Source: Desulfobacteraceae bacterium
GTDB lineage: Bacteria > Desulfobacterota > Desulfobacteria > Desulfobacterales > Desulfosarcinaceae
Length of the DNA: 64,000 nucleotides
NCBI GenBank assembly: GCA_013003715.1
Contig: JABDIN010000036.1
Coordinates: 85,387 to 149,386, forward strand
Reading direction: 5' to 3'
In this document: in pieces, positions 25,402-33,543 of the stretch
Layout of the letters: every line of letters starts with the position of its first letter
Numbering within the stretch: the stretch's first letter is position 1
Notes under the pieces: generated by a model
What the model saw: the letters and a program-made list of their open reading frames with translations, nothing else
Databases searched by the model: none
What the model was told of the DNA's origin: nothing
Translations under genes and position numbers: made by a program

Positions 25402-25425
25402 CCAAGCAAAGAATAATATACGGAT

Positions 25426-26397
25426 ATGCCTAAAAAAAAGAACGCGACAACAGTGAAAAAGAAAGCCGGAGCAAAAAAGCCGGTCAAGCGGGTGGACAAT
25501 AGAAGTAAAACCAAACCCACGGATAAATCCCTGGTCAAGTATGACCCGCTTCAACGGTATCTTGCTGAAATCAGCAGCTATCGATTGCTTACCCGTGAGG
25601 AAGAAAGAGAACTCGGAATCCGGGTGCTTGAAGATCAGGATCCTGAAGCGGCTTACCAACTGGTGACATCCAATCTCAGATTGGTGGTCAAGATAGCGTT
25701 GGAGTTCCAGCGGGTCTGGATGCAGAACCTGCTGGACTTGATTCAGGAAGGCAATATCGGCCTGATGCAGGCCGTCAAGAAATTTGATCCGTATAAGAAT
25801 GTTAAATTTTCCTATTACGCGTCATTCTGGATAAAAGCGTACATTCTGAAATTTATCATGGACAACTGGCGCCTTGTAAAAATCGGCACCACCCAGGGAC
25901 AGCGCAAACTGTTTTTCAAGCTCAAGAAGGAAAAACAGAAATTGATCGATGAGGGATTCGACCCCAAACCCAAACTGCTTTCCGAGCGATTAGGGGTATC
26001 TGAAAGAGAAATCGTGGACATGGATCAGCGGCTGGATGGTTGGGACGTATCCCTGGATTCACCCCTGAAAGACGACTCGGATACGGAGCGGATCGAATTT
26101 TTAAGTACGGATACCGCTTCTGTGGAAGATCAGGTGGCGAAAAAGGAAATGGAATCACTGCTGCACACCAAGATTGCTGAATTCAGGAAAAAAATGACTG
26201 AACGGGAACTGGTCATTTTTGACCAACGTATTTTTTCGGACAATCCGGTAACGCTGCAGGAAATCGGGGATCAATATGGTATATCCCGGGAACGTGTACG
26301 CCAGGTCGAGAAAAATGTGGTCAAAAAAATGCGTGAATACTTTAGGGACGAGATCCCTGATTTTGAATCCTACACCGATGAAAACAGTGCCGCCTGA
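25426..26397 (+). CDS. rpoH: RNA polymerase sigma factor of the RpoH (sigma-32) type
   Basis: About 323 residues. After a Lys-rich N-terminal tail of about 35 residues come sigma region 1.2 (DPLQRYLAEISSYRLLTREEE), region 2 (LVTSNLRLVVKIALEF, DLIQEGNIGLMQAVKKFDP, FSYYASFWIKAYILKFI) and, after NWRLVKIGTTQGQRKLFF (the RpoH-type box), regions 3 and 4 (TLQEIGDQYGISRERVRQVE). The protein is longer than E. coli RpoH mainly by its basic N-terminus. RpoH directs heat-shock and proteostasis genes. The ribosome site is weak (CGGAT) and a stable hairpin ends about 24 bases upstream, so leader-level control is possible. Confidence 0.88.
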   Translation: MPKKKNATTVKKKAGAKKPVKRVDNRSKTKPTDKSLVKYDPLQRYLAEISSYRLLTREEERELGIRVLEDQDPEAAYQLVTSNLRLVVKIALEFQRVWMQNLLDLIQEGNIGLMQAVKKFDPYKNVKFSYYASFWIKAYILKFIMDNWRLVKIGTTQGQRKLFFKLKKEKQKLIDEGFDPKPKLLSERLGVSEREIVDMDQRLDGWDVSLDSPLKDDSDTERIEFLSTDTASVEDQVAKKEMESLLHTKIAEFRKKMTERELVIFDQRIFSDNPVTLQEIGDQYGISRERVRQVEKNVVKKMREYFRDEIPDFESYTDENSAA

Positions 26398-26434
26398 TCA
26401 ACACCGCATCCGACCGGATAAAGACGACTAATAA

Positions 26435-28174
26435 ATGAATATTAAACAACCAATAGTATTCCCATTGTTTTTTTTTGCGTTAATCGCATTCACCGGATGT
26501 GCGGCACTGTCCGGTGATAATACGATTGAAACACCGGCAGCGCATCATACCCCGGGACCCCAGCCCGCCTCCCGCCTGTCCACGGGCAGTTACTATTATT
26601 ATTCGGAAGCCTATCTGATGAGAAAGCAGGGGCGTCTCGATGAGGCGATCCAGCTGATGTCGGCGGCGGTGAACGCAGACCCGGATACACTTTTTCTGCA
26701 GGTTGAATTGGCATCGTTTTACGCCATGAAGAAGGACCCTGAAAGCGCGTTGACCGTTCTGGACAAGGTATTGAGCAAGGATCCCGAACACCTTTCCGCA
26801 CTCAAGCTGTTCGCCCGCCTCAAAATGACGCGTAAACAGAATGATCAAGCAATAGCGGCGTATGAAAAAATAATCCGCATCGATGACGATATTAATGAAT
26901 CCGCCCTGCTTCTGGGCAGCCTGTATCTCGAAGGGAAGCAATACGACAAGGCGCTTGAGGTATACACGACACTGGCCAATCGCCACCCCGACGCTTACGC
27001 CGCTTATTTTTTCATGGGAAAAGCACATGCATTGAAGGGAAATACCTCTGCAGCAGAGACCGCTTATCTTCGGACATTGGAACTGGCCCCTGATATTGAT
27101 GAACCGAAGCATGAGCTGGCCAAAATATACAAACAGACCGATGATGTTGAAAAACTCGCGGAACTGTATCATCGAATACTGGACGACGATGCCACAAATG
27201 TAGAGGTTACCGCTGAACTCGGTTTGCTCTACCTGCGGATGCAACAGCCGGAAGAATCACAAAAAGTGTTCGCAGATCTGGGCAAGCGCAGTGATGAGGA
27301 CAATGATCTGGTTCGGAAGATCATCCAGCTCTACCTCAACCAGAAGAAAGTCGACCAGGGTATTACCGTTCTCAAAGGCATGCTGAAGGGGTCACCGGAG
27401 AGCGCATTCATTCATTATGTCTTGGGGGTGACATTCAGCGAAAAGGATGACATCGAGAACGCATTGTTCCATTTAAAAAAAGTCCATGCGGATTCGGAGT
27501 ACCATGATAAAACAATCGTGCATATGGCCTTGTTGCTTCACAAAAAAGGTGACATCACCGAAGCGATAGATCTCCTGAACCAAGCCATCAAATCAGCTCC
27601 GGACAATCCGGATATATATCTCTACCTCGGCTGGTTTTACGAAGATGATGAGAAACTGGAGGATGCCCGTCAGGCCATCTCGGACGGATTGGAGATCGAT
27701 GGTGATAATGTCAAACTCCTGTTCCGCCTCGGGGTGATATTGGATAAACTGGGATTGAAGGACCAATCCATTTCATCCATGAAATCCGTCATAGAACTGG
27801 ATCCCGAAAACGCCAATGCGTTGAACTATCTCGGCTATACATATGCAGACATGGGGAAAAACCTGGACGAAGCCGAAAAACTGGTAAAAGCGGCATTGGC
27901 CATCAAACCGGATGACGGATATATTACCGACAGCCTGGGATGGATCTATTATCAGAAAGGTGAATATGAACGCGCCTTGGCCACGATGGAAAAGGCGGTG
28001 ACGCTTGTACCCGATGATCCGGTGATACTGGAACATCTGGGTGACATCTATATGAAACTGAACAACACGCAAAAAGCCCTGCTGTTCTATCGGAAATCCT
28101 TACAATATCAAAAGAAGGACGACACTCAGATCAGGAGAAAAATCAAAGCCGCCGGCGGCACCGATAAGGAGTAA
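26435..28174 (+). CDS. TPR-repeat lipoprotein
   Basis: About 579 residues. The N-terminus has a lipoprotein signal (FFALIAFTGCAAL with the lipobox Cys near residue 22). The mature protein is built almost entirely of tetratricopeptide repeats, about 14 from residue 50 to the end, with typical GxxYxxxGxxxxAxxxxxxAL signatures such as LGWFYEDDEKLEDARQAI and LGWIYYQKGEYERALATM. It would sit at the inner or outer membrane facing the periplasm and act as an assembly scaffold. It follows rpoH by 37 bases and precedes a LolB-like lipoprotein gene, a pair seen together in envelope-related operons. Confidence 0.9.
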   Translation: MNIKQPIVFPLFFFALIAFTGCAALSGDNTIETPAAHHTPGPQPASRLSTGSYYYYSEAYLMRKQGRLDEAIQLMSAAVNADPDTLFLQVELASFYAMKKDPESALTVLDKVLSKDPEHLSALKLFARLKMTRKQNDQAIAAYEKIIRIDDDINESALLLGSLYLEGKQYDKALEVYTTLANRHPDAYAAYFFMGKAHALKGNTSAAETAYLRTLELAPDIDEPKHELAKIYKQTDDVEKLAELYHRILDDDATNVEVTAELGLLYLRMQQPEESQKVFADLGKRSDEDNDLVRKIIQLYLNQKKVDQGITVLKGMLKGSPESAFIHYVLGVTFSEKDDIENALFHLKKVHADSEYHDKTIVHMALLLHKKGDITEAIDLLNQAIKSAPDNPDIYLYLGWFYEDDEKLEDARQAISDGLEIDGDNVKLLFRLGVILDKLGLKDQSISSMKSVIELDPENANALNYLGYTYADMGKNLDEAEKLVKAALAIKPDDGYITDSLGWIYYQKGEYERALATMEKAVTLVPDDPVILEHLGDIYMKLNNTQKALLFYRKSLQYQKKDDTQIRRKIKAAGGTDKE

Positions 28175-28278
28175 GGTGACGGATCGGGCCGGGTTTGCAT
28201 TTAAGCGTTTTACCCGTGTGACGGGTTTGTCGTTATTGAATTGATATTTCGATTCTGGAGTGAACGAGGGAGTGATTA

Positions 28279-29061
28279 TTGAGCGACATGAAATATGATA
28301 TGACTGCCGTTTTTCGTGCACTCATCATTTCGATGGCTGCATTTTTTTTTGTTTCCTGTGGGCATCTTTTCCCCAAACCACCGGAAAGCTCGTTCGAATC
28401 ACTGGCACTGGCGGCGGCGGCCCGGCGACAAAATGCTGAATTAAAACGCTTCAAGGGGGTGGGGGCCATCACCATCACCAGGGATCGCGTGCGGCAGTCA
28501 GCCCGAGCGGCATGGGCTGCGGATGTCCCGGGTCAAAAAATCCGGATCCATATTTTTGATGTGTCCGGGATACCGGTTGCCGACCTTTCCAGTGACGGCA
28601 GGATGCTTTATGTTTATCTTAATGAATCAAATAAATATTACCGGACGTCCAATACGGACACCAGCCTGAAGCGGTTTCTTTCCGTACCGGCTACGGTGGC
28701 GGATTTGATTCAATTGCTGGCCGGCAGGGCGCCGGAACGATCATATGACTATGCAGAGTTGCTTGAAAAACAGACGTCCACAGGTATCGGACTCAACTTG
28801 AAAACACGATGGGGAAAGTCCACGGAGCGTATATTCTGGAATCAACGAGATGAGTATATAGAACGGGTTGATATTTATCAAAATACAGGCGAACTCGCCT
28901 TCCAGGTTGAATTTGACGGTGTGAACCAGGTGAGGGGGTATAAGCTGCCCGGTGGTTTTACAATTTCCAATGCCCACGGTGAAGTCCTGAGGCTTCGAAT
29001 TGATCGGTATATCCCTGATGTATCCATACCCGATTCAACTTTTGTGATTAAAAAGCCTTAA
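28279..29061 (+). CDS. LolB-like outer-membrane lipoprotein
   Basis: About 260 residues with a lipoprotein signal (LIISMAAFFFVSCGHLF). The mature part resembles the LolB/LolA-type or DUF4292 half-barrel: repeated beta strands (KRFKGVGAITITR, AWAADVPGQKIRIHIF, LYVYLNESNKYYR) and the closing ERVDIYQ and VRGYKLPGGFTI strands. This fold binds lipoprotein acyl chains or other lipids. TTG 28279 has GGGAG 6 bases upstream and is a good start; ATG 28288 is an alternative. Assignment as LolB itself is uncertain because sequence similarity in this fold is low. Confidence 0.7.
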   Translation: MSDMKYDMTAVFRALIISMAAFFFVSCGHLFPKPPESSFESLALAAAARRQNAELKRFKGVGAITITRDRVRQSARAAWAADVPGQKIRIHIFDVSGIPVADLSSDGRMLYVYLNESNKYYRTSNTDTSLKRFLSVPATVADLIQLLAGRAPERSYDYAELLEKQTSTGIGLNLKTRWGKSTERIFWNQRDEYIERVDIYQNTGELAFQVEFDGVNQVRGYKLPGGFTISNAHGEVLRLRIDRYIPDVSIPDSTFVIKKP

Positions 29062-29215
29062 ACCAGACTACACCTTACAGACCAATGACAGATTCACCTA
29101 TTGCCGTTCTTGTGACAAATATTACTGGTCCGGTTCCCACCAGGACAAGGTATTGTCCATTCTTTCCGGATTCGGTCATGACACCGGCGGTCATATAAAT
29201 TTCAGGAGGCGTTGA
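29048..29215 (+). pseudogene. Mut7-C domain remnant (C-terminal zinc ribbon)
   Basis: Frame 2 between the LolB-like gene and mrp encodes about 55 residues with no start codon near their beginning. They contain RFTYCRSCDKYYWSGSH followed by a short helix, which matches the end of Mut7-C ribonuclease domains (FxxCxxCxxxYWxGSH then a Met/Leu helix). The upstream part of the domain is missing: the frame is closed by a stop at 29045 inside the LolB-like gene. It therefore looks like the last third of a gene that lost its 5' part by deletion. Its final codons hold the AGGAGG ribosome site of mrp, which may be why the sequence is retained. Confidence 0.6.
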
Positions 29216-29216
29216 T

Positions 29217-30086
29217 ATGGCTGAAAACCCGAATACAGGAAATAACTCCCGCGGGGCATCAGGAACAGCGAAATCAACCGCTGCATCCCGCCTATCCGCT
29301 GAACAGGATCAAATGATTACCGGCACCCTCGCCGGTATCAAGCATAAGATTATGATTATAAGCGGGAAGGGTGGTGTCGGGAAATCCAGCATTTCCGCGC
29401 ATCTGGCCTATTACCTTTCCGAAAAAGGATTCCAGACCGGTTTGCTGGATGTGGACCTTCATGGTCCGAGTATCGCAAAAATTCTGGGCATTGATGCGCC
29501 CCTCGACCTTGATGATGACCGTAAAGTTTTGCCCTTTGCCGTCAATCAGCATCTTAAGGTCGTCAGCATGCAATCTCTGATGGCGGAAAAGGATCGGCCG
29601 GTGATCTGGCGCGGTCCTGCAAAATCAGGGGTTATCCGTCAATTTGTGGCTGACGTGAAATGGGGTGACCTGGATTTCCTGTTGATCGACTCACCCCCGG
29701 GGACCGGTGATGAACCCATGAGTGTCGCGCAAACAGTCCCGGAGGCCAGGGCTTTGATCGTCACCACACCGCAACAGGTTGCCTTGGCCGACGTTCGAAA
29801 ATCCATCAATTTTTGCCGTACCATCAATCTGGACATTCTCGGCATGATAGAAAATATGGGTCCTTTCCCCTGCCCGTGCTGCGGAAAGCCCATATCATTG
29901 TTCAAAAACGGCGGTGTACCGGAAACAGCAGCGAAAATGGGTATCGACTATCTGGGTCAGCTGCCGTTCGACCCGGCGGTGGTGAAAGCCTGTGACGCCG
30001 GATTACCCCGGTCCATACATCGTGAGGATCAGTTGTATACATCCGCATGGGAAAACCTGCTCAAGAAGATAATGGAACGGTTGTAG
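29217..30086 (+). CDS. mrp: Mrp/NBP35-family iron-sulfur carrier ATPase
   Basis: About 289 residues. Deviant Walker A ISGKGGVGKSS, LDVDLHGPSI, Walker B-like LLIDSPPGTGDE and switch VTTPQQVALADVRKS identify the ApbC/Nbp35 branch of the SIMIBI ATPases. The CPCC motif (MGPFPCPCCGKP) bridges a 4Fe-4S cluster between two subunits in this family. Extra Gly/Ser-rich residues precede the ATPase core. A strong AGGAGG lies 7 bases before the ATG. It is followed with no gap by an ATP-grasp ligase gene, suggesting co-expression. Function: assembly or transfer of Fe-S clusters. Confidence 0.94.
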   Translation: MAENPNTGNNSRGASGTAKSTAASRLSAEQDQMITGTLAGIKHKIMIISGKGGVGKSSISAHLAYYLSEKGFQTGLLDVDLHGPSIAKILGIDAPLDLDDDRKVLPFAVNQHLKVVSMQSLMAEKDRPVIWRGPAKSGVIRQFVADVKWGDLDFLLIDSPPGTGDEPMSVAQTVPEARALIVTTPQQVALADVRKSINFCRTINLDILGMIENMGPFPCPCCGKPISLFKNGGVPETAAKMGIDYLGQLPFDPAVVKACDAGLPRSIHREDQLYTSAWENLLKKIMERL

Positions 30087-30875
30087 ATGAAAAACATTGC
30101 CGGGGTGGTCGCCCTCGAGCATCGGCTCAGCGGCTGTAAGAATGTCGTCACCTTCGGGGTTAAACCGAATTTCCTCGATTATTCCGAGGATGAACAACGG
30201 ACAATTCGAGAAGCCCCCAAGATATATTATCCTTCCACATTTTATGCGGATCTTTTCGATGTGTACGGAAAACCGACGTTTCCGAGCTACCATACCTACA
30301 AATGTGTTCAGGATAAGATCAAACAGACCGCATTGTTCAGTCTCCTTGGCATTCCCCACCCGAGGACACGAGTGTATTACGCACGCAAGAACCGTGTGGA
30401 CCGTGTCGAAAAGCTATTCAAATATCCGTTTATCGCCAAGGAGCCGCGGGGCTCAGCCATGGGCCGCGGCGTATATTTGATACACAACCGGGAAGAGTTC
30501 GCCACCTATGATCAGGACCGTTCTATTGCCTACATACAGGAATACCTGCCGGTGGACAGGGACATCCGTGTGGTGGTCATCGGATCGAGAGCGGTTCATG
30601 CCTACTGGCGCCTGGCGCCCGAGAATGACTTTAGAACGAATATTGCCGTGGGCGGCAGGGTAAGCCTTGATGGTGTTCCGGATGAGGCCATTCGGCTGGC
30701 CCTCCATGCGTCGGAAAAATGCGGTTGGGATGATGTGGGGATAGACATTTGTTGCCATGCGGACCGGTATTACATTCTGGAAGCCAATATGAAATACGGA
30801 AAAGAAGGGTTCAGGAAAGCCGGTATCGATTATACCGCCTTGATGGAGACGTTGATAGAAAATGGCGAAATATGA
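30087..30875 (+). CDS. RimK-like ATP-grasp ligase
   Basis: About 262 residues of ATP-grasp fold: KYPFIAKEPRGSAMGRGVYLI (ATP-binding Lys and Gly-rich loop), YIQEYLPVDRDIRVVVIG, HAYWRLAPENDFRTNIAVGG and metal-binding DVGIDIC and ILEANMKYG. RimK relatives join amino acids or amines to acidic groups, as in ribosomal S6 glutamylation, coenzyme F420 or lysine carrier pathways. The N-terminal 60 residues are unusual (YPSTFYADLFDVYGKPTFPS) and match no named subfamily I know. It begins right after the mrp stop and overlaps the next gene by 14 bases, so it is part of an operon. The substrate is not assigned. Confidence 0.85.
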   Translation: MKNIAGVVALEHRLSGCKNVVTFGVKPNFLDYSEDEQRTIREAPKIYYPSTFYADLFDVYGKPTFPSYHTYKCVQDKIKQTALFSLLGIPHPRTRVYYARKNRVDRVEKLFKYPFIAKEPRGSAMGRGVYLIHNREEFATYDQDRSIAYIQEYLPVDRDIRVVVIGSRAVHAYWRLAPENDFRTNIAVGGRVSLDGVPDEAIRLALHASEKCGWDDVGIDICCHADRYYILEANMKYGKEGFRKAGIDYTALMETLIENGEI

Positions 30876-32043
30876 CGACATCACAGATTTGTCGGTCTTT
30901 AAACTGATCAGATCGGAATTGGACCGGCAGGAAAAGGAAACACTCTCGGAGAATGCGACACCGAACGTTTCGGCAATTCGTCGCCAGTCCGAGGAAATAC
31001 TGACATCAGGGTATCGCCAGGCGTTTTCCATTGATACCGATCGTATCATGCACTCCCGGGCTTATGCCCGGTATATCGACAAGACCCAGGTGTTTTACCT
31101 CATTCAGAACGACCATATAACGCACCGGGTGCTTCATGTGCAACTGGTGTCCAAGATCGCACGTACCATCGGCCGTTTTCTGGGGTTGAACCAGGATTTA
31201 ATCGAGGCGGTGGCATTGGGTCACGACATCGGCCACACCCCTTTCGGTCATGATGGCGAACGCTTTTTATCGGCCCTGTGTCAAAAACACGGTATCGGTG
31301 CATTTTTACATAATGTGCAGAGTATCCAATTCCTGGACCATGTGGAGCGGCAGGGCAGGGGGTGGAATCTTTGTCTCCAGACCCTGGACGGCATATTGAG
31401 CCATGACGGCGAAATCCACGACCAGACACTAAAACCCGCCACCGATAAACGATTCGGGGATTTGACACGGGAGATACACGAAAAGAAGGTAACCCCGTCC
31501 CTCAACCTGGTCCCTATGACCCTCGAAGGCTGTGTGGTTCGCATGTCAGATACCATCAGTTACATCGGCCGGGACCTTGAAGACGCCATTCGGCTCGGCG
31601 TGCTGGACAGAACTGAAATACCCGTTGAAGTGACGGATGTCCTGGGCAATACCAATGGGACTATCGTCTATAACCTGGTCACCGACGTTATCGTCAATAG
31701 TTACCGGAAGGATCATGTCGCTTTCAGTCCGGAAGTGTCGACTGCGGTCAAAAAGTTAAAACAATTCAATCTGGACCGCATCTACATGAATCCGTTTATC
31801 AAAAAACATACCAATATTATTGAAGAGCTGTTCCGGGATCTGTTTCATAAATACATGTCCGACCTGGAACATCAAAAACAGGAATCCGTCATATTCCGGA
31901 ATTTTTTGGCCAACAAATCCGAGGGATATCGCCAAAGACACAGTTCCGCTGAAATCGTAAGGGATTTTATCGCCGGAATGACCGACCAGTACTTCCTCCA
32001 CCAGTTTCCCGAAGATCAACGGCCGTTGCCGACCATGAGATAA
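30862..32043 (+). CDS. dgt: Deoxyguanosinetriphosphate triphosphohydrolase-like HD protein
   Basis: About 393 residues of the dGTPase branch of the HD superfamily. RIMHSRAYARYIDKTQVF matches the family N-terminus, and HRVLHVQLVSKIARTIG and LGHDIGHTPFGHDGE supply the metal-binding His-Asp pairs. The long insertion with NLVPMTLEGCVVRMSDTISYIGRDLEDA, which holds the last HD Asp, is also present. Members hydrolyse dNTPs to nucleoside and triphosphate and limit dNTP pools; some protect against phage. The 14-base overlap with the ATP-grasp gene implies translational coupling. Family assignment is strong, exact substrate is not. Confidence 0.9.
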   Translation: MAKYDDITDLSVFKLIRSELDRQEKETLSENATPNVSAIRRQSEEILTSGYRQAFSIDTDRIMHSRAYARYIDKTQVFYLIQNDHITHRVLHVQLVSKIARTIGRFLGLNQDLIEAVALGHDIGHTPFGHDGERFLSALCQKHGIGAFLHNVQSIQFLDHVERQGRGWNLCLQTLDGILSHDGEIHDQTLKPATDKRFGDLTREIHEKKVTPSLNLVPMTLEGCVVRMSDTISYIGRDLEDAIRLGVLDRTEIPVEVTDVLGNTNGTIVYNLVTDVIVNSYRKDHVAFSPEVSTAVKKLKQFNLDRIYMNPFIKKHTNIIEELFRDLFHKYMSDLEHQKQESVIFRNFLANKSEGYRQRHSSAEIVRDFIAGMTDQYFLHQFPEDQRPLPTMR

Positions 32044-32104
32044 TATAATCCTTGTGAAGATGGTGGTGCCATACACCTGATGTTTTGATTGTTGGCAGAA
32101 CGAC

Positions 32105-32863
32105 ATGAAAAAATGTATTTCATCTAAAGCATTCACGAACCGAACGTATCGAAACCTCATCGACGGAGACGGCCTGAGCACTTTCACCGTCCGGGTTAAG
32201 GAAACCGATCTGCATTTTCAGGCGGAAATGGACTTGAGCCGGCAGGCAAAGGAAGCGATATTAAAGTGCCGCGCTTACCTGGAGACGCATATAAAAGCGT
32301 TTCCCGAATTTGCCACCACCTTGGTCCCATGGCCTGCCGCAATGCCAATGCCTGCCATAATCCGGGACATGGTTTCCGCTGGTGTCGCAGCCGGTGTCGG
32401 CCCCATGGCCGCCGTAGCCGGGGCCATTGCCGAGCATGTTGGTCGGGATTTGATGCCCCATTCCCCCAGAATTATAGTTGAAAACGGTGGTGATATTTTC
32501 CTGCATACCAGCGGTGAGTCCACCATCGGGATATTTGCCGGGGCCTCACCACTGAGTATGACCATCGGGCTTTGTATAGACGCCTCTGCGCATCCTATGG
32601 CTGTCTGTACCTCCTCAGGTACAATTGGCCACTCGCTCAGCATGGGCTGCGCCGATGCGGTTTGCGTCGTGTCAAAAAGCGCTGCCCTTGCCGACGCCAC
32701 CGCCACTTCCATCGCAAACCGTGTAAAGGGGGCCGGTGATATCCAAAGGGCCATCGATTTTGGCAAAACCATTCCGGGTGTGGACGGCATTGTGGTAATC
32801 GTCGATGAAAAAATAGGGATGTGGGGGGATATCCGGATCACGGCGTTGGGAAAAAAGGGTTGA
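32105..32863 (+). CDS. UPF0280 family protein (ApbE-like fold)
   Basis: About 252 residues. Landmarks of UPF0280/COG2122: YRNLIDGDGLSTFTVRVKETDL at the start, PAIIRDMVSAGVAAGVGPMAAVAGAIAEHVG, VENGGDIFLHT and the C-terminal AVCTSSGTIGHSLSMGCAD (the SGT-GHS site also seen in ApbE), then ADATATSIANRV. The fold is that of FAD:protein FMN transferase. The family is common in sulfate reducers and methanogens and no function is firmly known. It follows the HD gene by about 60 bases on the same strand. Confidence 0.88.
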   Translation: MKKCISSKAFTNRTYRNLIDGDGLSTFTVRVKETDLHFQAEMDLSRQAKEAILKCRAYLETHIKAFPEFATTLVPWPAAMPMPAIIRDMVSAGVAAGVGPMAAVAGAIAEHVGRDLMPHSPRIIVENGGDIFLHTSGESTIGIFAGASPLSMTIGLCIDASAHPMAVCTSSGTIGHSLSMGCADAVCVVSKSAALADATATSIANRVKGAGDIQRAIDFGKTIPGVDGIVVIVDEKIGMWGDIRITALGKKG

Positions 32864-33006
32864 GTTTTACAATTGATAATAGTAGGAATATGGGACTCTT
32901 CAATGGCGGAACCCACTGATTTGAAAGTTTAATCACGGACCTGATACCGATTGACGCCATTAAAATGCACATGAGTAAAAATCCCTGTCAGGGTTAGGAG
33001 AATCTA

Positions 33007-33405
33007 ATGAAGAAAATCAAAATTACCTTCTGGGTAATTGTGGTTGTGCTGTTAATTCTCGTTGGTTTTCAGAATAAAGAATACTTTTTGGAATCCCGTA
33101 TTCTCAAAATCGATCTGATGATTGTGGAATACGAAACACCGGATCTTGCCAGTTGGGTTTATTTTCTGTCCTCTTTCCTGTTTGGTGCCGTAATTATGTA
33201 TATTTTCAATTTCTTTGAGCGGTTCAAGTTGAAAAAAAGCATCAAAGGATTGAATAACCTTATCGTTGAACGCGATAAAATGCTTGATGGCCTGAGAAAA
33301 GAGTTTGATTCACTGAGGGCTGAAACAATACCCTCCATTGAAGAAGGACCGGGTGATATCCCCGAGAAGGAATTGGCCGAGAACGAGTCCGCTGCCGGTG
33401 TATAG
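33007..33405 (+). CDS. lapA: LapA-domain inner-membrane protein
   Basis: About 132 residues with two transmembrane helices (ITFWVIVVVLLILVGFQN and WVYFLSSFLFGAVIMYIFNF) and a coiled-coil tail (KLKKSIKGLNNLIVERDKMLDGLRKEFD), the layout of LapA/DUF1049 proteins. LapA works with LapB to control LPS synthesis in proteobacteria; LapB is not next to it here, although TPR proteins of similar type are nearby. AGGAGAA is 5-8 bases upstream of the ATG. The tail is acidic and Glu-rich. Confidence 0.8.
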   Translation: MKKIKITFWVIVVVLLILVGFQNKEYFLESRILKIDLMIVEYETPDLASWVYFLSSFLFGAVIMYIFNFFERFKLKKSIKGLNNLIVERDKMLDGLRKEFDSLRAETIPSIEEGPGDIPEKELAENESAAGV

Positions 33406-33543
33406 GCGAAATACGTTTGGCGTCCCGAAGAATCGTCATTCGTCGCCGGAAAAATACCGTTGGCTGTCTATGCATATTGAATCAGCACCTGCGAACACCA
33501 ACACTTCGATTCCATGCTGCCCGGGATACATATTTGATAATTA

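Noticed and set aside
25351..25659. Leftward ORF of 102 codons opposite rpoH
   Set aside because: It is antisense to a clear sigma factor and is hydrophobic noise; the terminator there does not prove a gene.
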